A stretch of 40,088 bases of DNA from Natronogracilivirga saccharolytica (GCF_017921895.1 NZ_JAFIDN010000017.1:1-40088); one strand, 5' to 3'; shown: positions 32,217-40,088, counted from the stretch's first letter. Notes: a model not told the origin generated them from the sequence alone. Program-made: numbers and translations.

Positions 32217-32267
32217 GCTCAAGTATACTGCTTTTCCTGCTCACTCCCCAAGATTTGCAATTGACCC

Positions 32268-32275
32268 AAGATGAA
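32268..32275 (+). repeat. Target-site duplication, right copy (AAGATGAA)
   Basis: Identical to 30839-30846. Joining 30846 directly to 32276 restores the CotH reading frame (Q-E-D-E / V-D-L-L-T-G). Confidence 0.92.
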
Positions 32276-34192
32276 GTGGACCTGCTTACGGGAAGGCACT
32301 ATGCTGATCCCGGAGATAATGAGCACTGGCTTGCCATGCGGGAGTATGCCGACGAACATGATCTGTCCGAGGAATCCCATTTCAGACATATGACCACACA
32401 GATGGATATGGACAGCTATCTGGACTATTATGCCTCCCAAATCTTCTATGCCAACAATGACTGGCCCCACAATAATATCGACTATTTCCGCAAGCGGGTT
32501 TCTTACGATTCCACTGCCGAACCGGGTCATGACGGTCGCTGGCGCTGGATGATGAGAGACCTTGACCGCTCCTTCAATCTCAGTACCCAGGATGATTTTG
32601 ACATGATTGAATGGGTCACTTTGAAAGAAGATGGCAGATATGGCGAAGAATGGCCCAATCTGCTGCTCCGCAATCTGCTGGAAAATGACCAGTTCAGGAT
32701 ATCCTTCATCAACCGTATTGCCGATCTTCTCAACACAACATTTCAAAAAGATCGCCTTACTTCCGCTATTGACAAACAAAAAGCCATCATCGGCACGGAA
32801 ATTGAAAACCAGGTGCTCAGATGGCAGAAACAAGGCTCAAAACAAGGGTGGATGGCGCATTCTGCCGGTGTCAATGCCATGTACCGCTTTGTTGAAAACC
32901 GTGAAGGCCATCTTCGTGAACATGTCCGCAAACATTTTGACATCGAATCCGATGTGAACCTGACGCTTGATGTTTCGGATCCTTCCGGAGGTTACATTGC
33001 TGTCCATAACACGGACATCAAGAGCAGCACCCCCGGTGTTGAAAACAATCCATGGCCATGGTCCGGCAGCTATTTTCAGGATGTCCCTGTAACAATGAAG
33101 GCAAAAACATGGCCGGGTTATACCTTCTCACACTGGGAAATTGCGGATTCCACAGCCCATGAAGAAACCATTACCCTGCCGATGTATTCTGACACTTCAA
33201 TCAAAGCTGTCTTTCAAGAAGATGACAAAGAATTATTCCCCGAACCGGTAGTTTTAGCGGATACCGATTTTACGTTCGATTACTGGCCGGCAGATACCAC
33301 CTCAGGCCATTTCCCCGATCATATGGCTTTTGTATATATGGATGAGCCGGAACCACATGAGTATGCCGGGATATCCGGTTACACAGATGGAGATTATGAT
33401 CTTGAGGACAGAACACGCATCAATGGTCTTGGAAATGACGGTTTTGCCTTTATCAACACCAGCAATCCCGATGGTAATCCGGGATATCCCGGAACACGGC
33501 TTGGAGGGGCATTGCTGGCCCTTGACACCAGGACCAGCGACCCTGTTTCCGTAACATTTCAGGCCGGAACCGTGCGTCCAAATTCCCGCGTGTACAATCT
33601 GAGACTGCAATATCGTCTTGGGGATGACGGTGAGTTCCGCGATGTAACAGACGGGGACGGGGAACCGGTTGAGTACCTGAGAAACGAAGAGGCCGGACAC
33701 AATCAAACCATTGGCCCTGTCAAACTTCCGGAAGAACTAATGGACAAGGCCTATGTCCAGCTCTTATGGCGATATTATTACAGTGGGACCCGGCTCGATG
33801 CTGACAGCGGTCAGCGTTCGAAACTCAATATTTCCAAAATAACCGTGGTGACGGAAGAGCCGGATGAAGACGAAAATGGCGAAAATGGCGAAAATGGCGA
33901 CAATGACGACAAGAATGGACAATTGCCGGAAAAACTCACATTGAAGCAGAACTATCCAAACCCTTTTAATTCACAGACAAATATTGCGTTCGAACTTCCG
34001 GATGCAAGTCACGTAATGCTTCAGATTTTTGATGTAACTGGACAATTGATGATGACTTTACGACAGAGATCATATGAAGCAGGCACACACACCGTGCAAT
34101 TTGATCCCGGCAATATATCAAGCGGCGTTTATATTTATCGTCTTCAAACAGACTTTGGAACCGAATACAAGAAAATGACTATTCTGAGGTAG
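32276..34192 (+). pseudogene. CotH-kinase secreted protein, 3' half with T9SS sorting domain
   Basis: Codons 474-1111 of the interrupted gene plus the stop. The rest of the CotH kinase region is visible: DWPHNNIDYFRKR and GRWRWMMRDLDRSFN, the latter carrying the conserved Asp near residue 561. An InlB-type B-repeat (TMKAKTWPGYTFSHWEI...SIKAVFQED), an immunoglobulin-like region and an acidic linker encoded by 9-bp repeats follow. The protein ends in a T9SS type A sorting domain: LKQNYPNPFNSQTNIAFELP, LQIFDVTGQ and SSGVYIYRLQT. A frame opens at TTG 32255 inside the IS, but it has no signal peptide, so a functional product is unlikely. It is convergent with the methyltransferase gene, only 6 bp away. 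Confidence 0.85.
33872..33907 (+). repeat. 9-bp minisatellite (GAAAATGGC x3 + variant)
   Basis: Three perfect GAAAATGGC units and the variant GACAATGAC encode the E-N-G repeats in the acidic linker just before the T9SS domain. Copy-number change would alter linker length without shifting frame. Confidence 0.75.
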
Positions 34193-34198
34193 CAAGAA

Positions 34199-34969
34199 TC
34201 AGGCAGAATAAGGTTCCTGTAACCTGATCAGCGCCATCCAGCTATATTTTTTTGTAAACGGCAGCGATTTGATTATCAGACTGTCAAAACTGTTCAGGAG
34301 TTGAAAACTGAGAGAATGTAACCTGTTTCCCGGTATAAATGCCGAAAGTATGCTGGTAATATGCTGAAAGTCAGTATTTACATTTCCAAAATAGCGTTGG
34401 GACACTTCAATATCGGACATTAACAAGGGATGTTCATCATCACTGCGCATTTTCGGCGTCAGGCGCCGGTACAAATTAATAAACGGGTTGTGACCAAGGG
34501 GTTCGATAAAGACTGCGAGTCCCCCTGGTTTGAGAACTCTGGATACTTCTTTGAATGCCGATTCGGTATTAAGGTGGTGAATGATTCCTTTGCCGCAAAC
34601 CACATCAAAATAGTTGTCGTCATACTCCATTGATTCCGCATTCATCACGCTCAGGTGAGTATTGCTGTATGGTTTCCCCAGCCGTTCCCGGGCCTGACTG
34701 ATGGCCACATCCGAAATATCAATACCATGGCACTCGGCAGCTATGTCAACCCAGTGCGGAGTGTTGATATTCGGCCCGCATCCGATTTCCAGCACCTTGC
34801 TTCCCTCAGCACGCTCTTTTACAAGCTTCATGTAACGTTTATCAAACTCTGCCTTGAGCCTGCTATACTTTTTGGCAGCTGCCCTGGAGTCTGATTTAGA
34901 AGAATAGAGGTCATCATGGAATGCTTTTTCTCTTTTCAGTACTTCATCTTGTGTTTCACGTTGATTCAT
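34199..34969 (-). CDS. Class I SAM-dependent methyltransferase
   Basis: A 256-residue Rossmann-fold methyltransferase (Methyltransf_11/25 type). Motif I is KVLEIGCGPNINT, followed by the acidic strand GIDISDVAISQARERL, motif IV-like DVVCGKGIIHHLN and post-motif EVSRVLKPGGLAVFIEPLG. It uses S-adenosylmethionine; the acceptor is probably a sugar or lipid-linked glycan, judged only from the neighbouring polysaccharide genes. The start at ATG 34969 has AAAGG 4 nt upstream. It lies downstream of the flippase gene on the same strand, 110 bp away. Confidence 0.88.
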   Translation of the reverse strand: MNQRETQDEVLKREKAFHDDLYSSKSDSRAAAKKYSRLKAEFDKRYMKLVKERAEGSKVLEIGCGPNINTPHWVDIAAECHGIDISDVAISQARERLGKPYSNTHLSVMNAESMEYDDNYFDVVCGKGIIHHLNTESAFKEVSRVLKPGGLAVFIEPLGHNPFINLYRRLTPKMRSDDEHPLLMSDIEVSQRYFGNVNTDFQHITSILSAFIPGNRLHSLSFQLLNSFDSLIIKSLPFTKKYSWMALIRLQEPYSA

Positions 34970-35079
34970 GCCTTTAAATTATGTAGTTACGTATCGATTT
35001 ATTTTGGCTTCCATTTATTGCCTGTACACAGAATACAAGATTACTGAGAGAATAAATAAAGCTCCGAAATATGAATTAA

Positions 35080-36372
35080 TTATACATACCGCTCGGCTTT
35101 TTTTGCAAGTAAATAATACCAGAGTATCAGATAGGTGCTGAACACAACCCCAACTGTTGCATAAAGAGTCAACGCAATCCAGACACCGTCCATGTAGATT
35201 CCGGCAGAAAGCGCCAGCAGACGGAACATGAGGTAAACAACATCAATAAGAAACGCTTTTTTTTGCCTGCCCAGCAGAAGCGGAATAAAATTGAGCGGGG
35301 TAACTAAAAAAACCAGAAATACAAACGGGGTTAATATACGCACAAAATAACCGGTCATTTCCCATCCCGGACCGAGGAACCAGGAAAACAGGGGCGGACT
35401 GACCAAAAACAACAATAAAAATGGCAGAATTCCGATTGCAGTAAGCAGCAGCAAGGTACTTTTAATAAACGGAATAAGCTGCTCCTGGTTGCCGTATTTT
35501 TCTGAAATTCGCTGGCTGAAAACCTGGTAGGCAGCCTTTCCGACAACCTGAACCGGTGAATAAAGTGCCCGGTGTGCCATCGCGTAAAAACCGGCAATAG
35601 CTTCGGAAAACCACGTGTTGAAAAGCAGGACCGGAAAGTTATTTGATACCGATGTAGTCAATGCATGAGGGGTATTGTAAACCGGAAAATCTCGATAGCG
35701 TCTGGCCATAGCGACCATGCGCCGGGGCGTTACACCCGCAGTGATAGACGATCCCATTTTTTGACGTTTCCACAGCAGAAAAATCATCCCCAGAAAATCA
35801 CCTGCAAATTTCCCGATAACCAGTCCGGCCTGCTGCATCTGCAAAAAGCCCATACCAATCTGCGAAGCAGCGGTTGCCGAGGAAGCTGTGATCTTGCCTG
35901 TTGCAATAAATCCGTACTTTTTTTGCCTGTTCAGGCTGAAAGTCAGAATCATGAACATACTGTAAAAAACAACCGAAGCAGGCAGAAAAAAGATCAGAAG
36001 ACCAATTGCCTCTATGTTAAGTATTTCTGCAATGGGTCTGTGAAACAGAGCAAGCAAAGACAAAAGTACAACCCCGCTTGTCATTGTCAGTGAGATCGAA
36101 AGAATAGTGATATTATTGGCTGCAGACAGGCTTTTAGGAATCAATGTTGCATATTCATACCTGAAAGAAGCAACACAATAACAAATCATTACCATTGACA
36201 GAAAAGTTGCATATACACCCATCTCCTCAGGTGTATAAATTCTGGTCAGCACCGGTAAAACTGCAATACCTAGCAGGTGGGCAAATCCGGTCCCCGACAT
36301 CATTTTGCCAAGGTTTTTTACAAAACCGCTTAAAAGTACCTGATTTTTAAAATTTGAATAATTCCAAGACAT
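35080..36372 (-). CDS. Wzx-type oligosaccharide flippase
   Basis: A 430-residue membrane protein with about 12-14 hydrophobic segments of the MOP/Polysacc_synt superfamily. The opening FVKNLGKMMSGTGFAHLLGIAVLPVLTRIYTPEEMGVYATF is the classic Wzx start (conserved R-x-Y-x-P-E-E-x-G-x-Y). It flips lipid-linked repeat units from the inner to the outer face of the cytoplasmic membrane, supplying the Wzy-like polymerase encoded at 26.6 kb. I chose ATG 36372; an in-frame GTG at 36408 adds twelve residues without family resemblance. It shares the leftward strand with the propeller protein and GT4 gene upstream, 110 bp away. Confidence 0.9.
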   Translation of the reverse strand: MSWNYSNFKNQVLLSGFVKNLGKMMSGTGFAHLLGIAVLPVLTRIYTPEEMGVYATFLSMVMICYCVASFRYEYATLIPKSLSAANNITILSISLTMTSGVVLLSLLALFHRPIAEILNIEAIGLLIFFLPASVVFYSMFMILTFSLNRQKKYGFIATGKITASSATAASQIGMGFLQMQQAGLVIGKFAGDFLGMIFLLWKRQKMGSSITAGVTPRRMVAMARRYRDFPVYNTPHALTTSVSNNFPVLLFNTWFSEAIAGFYAMAHRALYSPVQVVGKAAYQVFSQRISEKYGNQEQLIPFIKSTLLLLTAIGILPFLLLFLVSPPLFSWFLGPGWEMTGYFVRILTPFVFLVFLVTPLNFIPLLLGRQKKAFLIDVVYLMFRLLALSAGIYMDGVWIALTLYATVGVVFSTYLILWYYLLAKKAERYV

Positions 36373-36481
36373 AGTGCGGAAAATATGTAGAAATGGCCAT
36401 ATTACCACACCAAATGTACTCTTTCACTATATGATGATCCGTGTTATGAATCGCCAGATTTTTCCCTGGTTTTAACCTCCT

Positions 36482-37732
36482 TTACACTTTCATTGTGCAC
36501 AACGACCGGGTACCTGTATGTGCAGAATCAAAACAGACCGCCTCACCGTAGCGATCCCACCTTGGATGAAGGTCACATCGCCAGTTATGATATGGATTTG
36601 AAGATTGGAACTTCCTGGGATGAATCAGATATGCCAGCTTTTCCAGCTCTTCTTTTTCCATATCATATTTTAAAAGTGATATACGGCGAGTCCGGTCAGG
36701 GTAGGTATCTGTGATAACGAAACGTTCATCCGGCGAAACAGATGGATGTCCGTCAGAAAGCAGTACATCAGGGCCGATAATTTTAAAAGAACCTGTCTGA
36801 TCAGTAAACAGGTAATAGGCATCACGATTATTCACCCGGCAATATGCCAGAATTTCCTCGTTGTTTCTCCATGCTACATGCGATACCATGTCTCTGGCCG
36901 GGAAGATATGCAGGTCTTTTCCCTGAATGTCCATGGATATCAGTCTGGAGTACCTGTTACGCACGTCTCCTTTAAACCATCGATGCATAAAAGTAAAACG
37001 ATTTCCGGAAGGGGAAAACAGAGCATGACTCACGAAGTGTTTTGCTCCATTCATCGATTCCTCAGGCGCCAATTCCACAAGACCGGCAATGCTCACCAGC
37101 TGGTCAATTTTCCCGGAATCAAGATTGATACGATATATACCCGATTCAGATGTGACAGGATTATTGAGATCAGGTTCATCAGTTTCATAAGGGTAGCCGT
37201 ATCCCGGCATACACTTCTGCACTCTGGCAAAGCTGTAGCCAATGCCGTATTGGCCGTCGCCGCTAATTGAGCTTATGGCTTCCGGCAAATCCCGAAGCGT
37301 CCCAGTATCAATACAGTAGATCCGAGAAATTGTTTTACCATGTGCAAAGTCATTGAACACTAACTGATTCAAGTTTCCTCGCCACTGCAGTTTGCATCCC
37401 TGGTGCCAGTTCCATGCACGGCTCTTGCACAAGGGGGTAAAAGTTTCCCAGTTTGAACCCGAAAAATAGCCGACCTCAACAGATTCTCCCTTTTCCGGCA
37501 TACGCAATGGAATATCATATCTGTTGGCAAGAAGCATGGTATTGTCGGCGGAAAAAGGACAGTGATCATGAAAACCAAAAAAATAACCTTCCCGGACGGT
37601 AATCGGATTTTTGCTCCAGACCTTCTTCACCGGTACCAAGTCAAAAAGACTCTGGTAGAAATCCCTGGCCAGTGACTTCAATGCCGGGCTTTTTTTAAGC
37701 CTGTCATAAACCAACCGCTCGAGTATATTCAT
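36482..37732 (-). CDS. Probable beta-propeller protein of the polysaccharide locus, unknown
   Basis: A 416-residue soluble protein without signal peptide or membrane segment. It contains at least four or five blade-like repeats, each with a G-x-x-x-x-F-S-P/S-x-D-G-like turn and aromatic strands: GFHDHCPFSADNTMLLANR, LFSPSGNRFTFMHRW, DGHPSVSPDERFVITDTY and DLHPRWDRYGEAVCFDS. The pattern resembles TolB/WD40-type propellers. It ends with HTGTRSLCTMKV. I do not recognise a named family; homologues with this opening occur in polysaccharide loci. Position between a flippase and a glycosyltransferase suggests a role in glycan modification or glycan-donor handling (inference). Start ATG 37732; 44 bp downstream of the GT4 gene stop. 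Confidence 0.7.
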   Translation of the reverse strand: MNILERLVYDRLKKSPALKSLARDFYQSLFDLVPVKKVWSKNPITVREGYFFGFHDHCPFSADNTMLLANRYDIPLRMPEKGESVEVGYFSGSNWETFTPLCKSRAWNWHQGCKLQWRGNLNQLVFNDFAHGKTISRIYCIDTGTLRDLPEAISSISGDGQYGIGYSFARVQKCMPGYGYPYETDEPDLNNPVTSESGIYRINLDSGKIDQLVSIAGLVELAPEESMNGAKHFVSHALFSPSGNRFTFMHRWFKGDVRNRYSRLISMDIQGKDLHIFPARDMVSHVAWRNNEEILAYCRVNNRDAYYLFTDQTGSFKIIGPDVLLSDGHPSVSPDERFVITDTYPDRTRRISLLKYDMEKEELEKLAYLIHPRKFQSSNPYHNWRCDLHPRWDRYGEAVCFDSAHTGTRSLCTMKV

Positions 37733-37776
37733 CTTGCATTGACTAAAAACAAGGTTATTCAGATCACATTTGCTTG

Positions 37777-38976
37777 TTACTTGATCCCACCATCAGCGGA
37801 TGTTTGACTCAAACCCGCAAGAATGGACTCCACCCGCTGTTTCCAGGTATGATTGTTTTCTACATATCTGCGGGCATCCAGCGCTTTCTCTTTTGACTTT
37901 TCCGGACTTTCGATTAAGTCCAGCATAGATTCAGCAAAGGAATCCGGATTCCCCACTTCATAATACCAGCCAAATCTGCCATTAATCAGCAGTCTTTCAG
38001 ATTGTGGTGTCCTGGCAGACAAAATGGGCCTGCCAGTGGACATGTATTCGAACATCTTAGTAGGCGAACCGTATGCTTTCTGAGCTGAATCCGAGTTAAT
38101 CAAAATATCCAGTTCACCTAAAATTCCCGGCATCTCTTCAAACGGTTTGGGGCCGTGAAACACAATACTTTCTGCATCACGATACCTGTTCTCAAGCTCT
38201 TGACGGTACGGTCCGTCACCATAAAAATGCAGTTGAAGATCGCTTTCACCTTTATAGATTTGCCGGGCCTTCAAAAAACCTTCAATAACATCATCCAGAC
38301 CGTACCAATTTTCTATCAGACCGGTATAGGCGGCTTTAAGGACCTTCCCTGGCTTTCGGTTAAGATTTTCCTCCCATTTTTTAAATCGACCCGGATTGAC
38401 GCCATTTGGAACAACAATCGTTCTTTTTGCGATGTTTTCCCCAAACAACTTTTTTACAGCATCATTGACAGGGTCGGATATCACAACAACAAGATCTGCA
38501 TAAGCAAAAAAACGTTTCTCCAGTGGGGCCATCCAGCCTCTTGTCTGACTGCCGAAACTATTGACTTCCAGTATAAGAGGTATATTGCCCAGCGCCTTTT
38601 TCAATGCCGGAAGCCAGTTCTGAAATCCTACTGAATATCGCATGTAACAGAATTCCGGAGATTCCGATGCCGCAATTTCCCGTGCACATCGAACCAGCCT
38701 GCGGCCCCAGCCTACTCTCCGGACAATGGAATTCTTCTCCAGAGGCAACGTAGTAATCTCTCTTCCTGGTCCTTCCATCAGGGATATTTTCTCATCCATT
38801 AAAACCCGGACGTGGTATCCCGCCTCAGCCAGTTCCGAGGTTACGCCATAGGCATGTGCAACATGACCGCCGACATTTTTATGTTGCGAAAAGAAACGGG
38901 GATAAGGAATAATATAAAGTACATTACCTTTGCTTCGTTCAACTGTTGTTTCTTTTGAAGTAACCTTCTTATTCAT
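37777..38976 (-). CDS. Glycosyltransferase family 4
   Basis: A 399-residue GT-B enzyme. The N-terminal domain has NVLYIIPYPRFFSQHKNVGGHVAHAYGV and LILEVNSFGSQTRGWM; the C-terminal GT4 domain has TIVVPNGVNPGRFKKW, AAYTGLIENWYGLDDVIEGF, LHFYGDGPYRQELEN and GSPTKMFEYMSTGRPILSA, the donor-binding region. It adds one sugar of the surface polysaccharide. It is first in the leftward group (GT4, propeller, flippase, methyltransferase). ATG 38976 has no strong Shine-Dalgarno; the first 15 residues (NKKVTSKETTVERS) are charged and may not be conserved. Confidence 0.9.
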   Translation of the reverse strand: MNKKVTSKETTVERSKGNVLYIIPYPRFFSQHKNVGGHVAHAYGVTSELAEAGYHVRVLMDEKISLMEGPGREITTLPLEKNSIVRRVGWGRRLVRCAREIAASESPEFCYMRYSVGFQNWLPALKKALGNIPLILEVNSFGSQTRGWMAPLEKRFFAYADLVVVISDPVNDAVKKLFGENIAKRTIVVPNGVNPGRFKKWEENLNRKPGKVLKAAYTGLIENWYGLDDVIEGFLKARQIYKGESDLQLHFYGDGPYRQELENRYRDAESIVFHGPKPFEEMPGILGELDILINSDSAQKAYGSPTKMFEYMSTGRPILSARTPQSERLLINGRFGWYYEVGNPDSFAESMLDLIESPEKSKEKALDARRYVENNHTWKQRVESILAGLSQTSADGGIK

Positions 38977-39201
38977 CTTTCATTCTATCTGCGTGAAGCT
39001 AAAAAATTGTACTGACATGGAAACAAATCAGAAAGCACGCCATTGACTCTTGAATTACCGGGAAAAAGAATGGCCCACTGCTAATCATAGACTCTATAAA
39101 ATAAAGCGGAGACTGCCTGAATGTACAGAACCTGCCGTCGCTTGTGGAAAAAAAGAGTCCTGCCATGACCAGCTTGCTTTAATCTTTTTTTCGAGATTAA
39201 A

Positions 39202-39336
39202 TTACCACCCAATGGGCAGATTGACAAACGGGCAACACAAAATTACTTTAGTAATTAGTTCCGGCTTGTAGTCCAAAAGAAGCAACGATGCGATTCGTTC
39301 ATGATCATAGTGGGTGAGTCGTTTATGTGTTTCCAT
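39202..39336 (-). CDS. Small ORF, possible transposase N-terminal remnant
   Basis: 44 codons from ATG 39336 (GGAG 9 nt upstream) to TAA 39202. The first 28 residues (METHKRLTHYDHERIASLLL onward) recall the N-terminal K-x-L-T-x-x-D/E-R-x-x-I-x-x-L-L segment of IS30-like transposase HTH domains. The last residues are unlike it, suggesting a truncated or frameshifted remnant. The IS30 assignment is a weak, by-eye resemblance. Confidence 0.3.
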   Translation of the reverse strand: METHKRLTHYDHERIASLLLLDYKPELITKVILCCPFVNLPIGW

Positions 39337-39499
39337 AGCGCAAGATCTCCATTTGTTGGAAATGTTACGTTAGAAACTTGAGACCAGCCGAAGTATAGTA
39401 ATTATAGTATATGTAAATAACATTATCGATCTGTGTATGTTAATTTAGTTACTAATTATTTTAACAACATAAGTTGCTTTTATCACGGTCTTTTTTAGA

Positions 39500-39563
39500 G
39501 GCCTTGCTTCCCGGCTACCCAGACTTATAATGAAGCTGGGTAACCGGTATATTAAACAAGGCC
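39500..39563 (-). terminator. Long hairpin 3' of the T9SS gene fragment
   Basis: The inner stem pairs 39511-39522 (CCGGCTACCCAG) with 39536-39547 (CTGGGTAACCGG); its one non-Watson-Crick position is a G-U pair in minus-strand RNA. The outer stem GGCCTTG / CAAGGCC closes it. It lies 20 bp after the leftward stop codon. There is no T-run, so termination is plausible but not certain. Confidence 0.45.
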
Positions 39564-39583
39564 AGACCTATCGGAAAACTTCC

Positions 39584-39962
39584 TTATTTCACCAATGTCA
39601 TTTGCCGGGTTTTTGTAAATTGTGAAGTAGTGATACGGAAAATATATATGCCACTTGCTAAATTTGTCGCATCGAACAAAACTTCGTGGCTACCAGCTTC
39701 CATCTGATCGTTAACTAATGTTGCCACTTTTCGACCCAAGAGGTCATAGACTTCCAGCCTTACATTACTGGTTTCTGGCAGGTCGTAACTTATCAAAGTT
39801 GTCGGATTGAAAGGATTTGGATAATTCTTATGTAATTTGCCAACCTTTGGCAAATCACCAGAATTATGATGCATCTTTTTATTATTTATAGGGTCGGCCT
39901 CTCCTCTATACATTTGATTAATCTGATTAAATACCTCTGAGTCAGGGTAATAAGAAAAAAGT
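39584..39962 (-). pseudogene. T9SS-sorted surface protein, C-terminal fragment
   Basis: About 125 residues up to the IS boundary at 39962. The C-terminus is a textbook T9SS type A sorting domain: LHKNYPNPFNPTTLISYDLP, VRLEVYDLLGRKVATLVNDQ, EAGSHEVLFDATNLASGIYI and a basic end (FTKTRQMTLVK). Upstream of 39963 the frame continues 20 codons into IS sequence to a start at 40024, so the present N-terminus is IS-derived and lacks a signal peptide. The rest of the original gene should lie beyond the IS, outside the window. Confidence 0.8.
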
Positions 39963-40088
39963 GGATCAGTTGCAAAAGTTGGGGAGAAGTATGAGATATA
40001 GTATACTTGAGGATGGAAAAACAACTACTCGAACTCATACTGCCCAAAGGGTTGCTGGATCACTTTGATATCGAGAAGATCGAGCAAG
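39963..40088 (+). mobile_element. Start of a second ISL3/ISAon1-type IS (partial)
   Basis: From 39963 the sequence GGATCAGTTGCA...TTGGGGAG repeats the terminal sequence of the IS at 30847-32267, and 50 bp inward an ORF starts with MEKQ, as in that element. Protein identity over the visible 25 residues is about 80%, so it is a relative, not a recent copy. It points rightward and runs off the window. The left flank AAAAAAGT (39955-39962) would be its target duplication. Confidence 0.8.
40013..40088 (+). CDS. ISAon1-type transposase N-terminal region protein (partial)
   Basis: ATG 40013, preceded by TTGAGG; the window ends after 25 codons (MEKQLLELILPKGLLDHFDI, then E-K-I-E-Q). It matches the N-terminal ORF of the IS at 30.8-32.3 kb with five or six substitutions in 25 residues, spaced the same from the IS end. 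Confidence 0.8.
   Translation, partial: MEKQLLELILPKGLLDHFDIEKIEQ

Larger units (their letters stand above)
30847..32267 (-). mobile_element. Complete ISL3/ISAon1-type insertion sequence, 1421 bp
   Basis: The ends are imperfect inverted repeats: the left end begins GGATCAGTTGCA and the right end, read inward, GGGTCAATTGCA. Both share TGGGGAG at positions 18-24 (17 of the first 24 match). A perfect 8-bp duplication flanks it. It carries two leftward ORFs: a 129-residue N-terminal protein (31827-32216) and a 310-residue DDE transposase (30880-31812). This two-ORF layout is that of the ISAon1 group of ISL3. It interrupts the CotH gene. The start of a related element lies at 39963. Confidence 0.9.
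38977..39583. other. 607-bp region between the polysaccharide locus and the T9SS remnant
   Basis: Mostly AT-rich, with no long gene. It contains a possible 44-codon leftward ORF (39202-39336), a small palindrome (AATTACTTTAGTAATT near 39241) and a long hairpin at 39500-39563 downstream of the T9SS gene fragment. It looks like a scarred, accessory region. Confidence 0.5.

Noticed and set aside
30854-32259. TTGCA shared at both edges as the IS target duplication
   Set aside because: It lies inside the inverted repeats and is out of phase for restoring the CotH frame; AAGATGAA just outside fits exactly.

Overview
The window looks like chromosome of a halophilic or haloalkaliphilic member of the Balneolota/Rhodothermota side of the Bacteroidota. 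The grounds are two proteins with type IX secretion (T9SS) C-terminal sorting domains (34 kb and 39.6 kb), a DUF4293 membrane protein, GLUG-type and Fibrobacter-paralogous-domain (FISUMP) surface proteins, Bacteroidota-type mobile elements (DUF3987, excisionase-like HTH, Arm-binding tyrosine integrase, ISL3/ISAon1-type IS) and acidic secreted proteins. The phylum call is inference from families; no rRNA or complete tRNA gene was seen.

Layout. (a) 1-1210: the tail of an IS4-type transposase, a DUF805 zinc-ribbon membrane protein and a 3'-truncated GLUG-type surface protein. (b) About 1.38-10.26 kb: an integrated element transcribed leftward. It carries a tyrosine integrase, a conserved unknown, an excisionase-like HTH protein and a DUF3987 helicase/primase-like protein. 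The DUF3987 gene is bracketed by similar 9-bp repeats and lies beside a possible origin. After two very small genes come a phage-type DNA-metabolism set (RadC/JAB, DUF932, a small unknown, Gp157, a Sak4-like ATPase) and a strong intrinsic terminator. Next to the integrase, 10245-10265 reads like the 3' end of a tRNA gene and is the likely attachment site. (c) 10.46-14.63 kb: a 5'-truncated FISUMP gene, a putative molybdenum carrier, a lipoprotein-type DJ-1/PfpI protein and an erythromycin-esterase-like hydrolase. (d) 15.2-17.8 kb: a partner-switching operon (STAS anti-anti-sigma, RsbW-like kinase, GAF-SpoIIE phosphatase). (e) 17.9-22.2 kb: MltF-like lytic transglycosylase, two EamA transporters, DUF4293. 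(f) 22.3-39 kb: a Wzx/Wzy-type surface polysaccharide locus. Rightward genes are a Wza-like SLBB exporter, GT4, Wzz, an O-antigen polymerase/ligase, GT4 and a large secreted CotH-kinase protein. Leftward genes are a methyltransferase, Wzx flippase, an unknown probable beta-propeller and GT4. (g) 39.6-40.1 kb: a T9SS protein remnant cut by a second, related IS running off the window.

The clearest structural result is a complete 1421-bp two-ORF ISL3-type insertion sequence (30847-32267) inside the CotH gene. It is flanked by a perfect 8-bp duplication (AAGATGAA). Removing the IS and one duplicate restores an uninterrupted 1111-codon frame, so the insertion looks recent. The window's right edge holds the start of a diverged relative of the same IS, with matching end sequence, in a second T9SS gene.

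How the genes work together: the polysaccharide locus has the core parts for chain synthesis (glycosyltransferases), flipping (Wzx), polymerisation (Wzy-like), length control (Wzz) and export (Wza-like), plus a secreted CotH kinase-fold protein now split by the IS. The partner-switching trio would gate a sigma factor or another output whose gene is not in the window.
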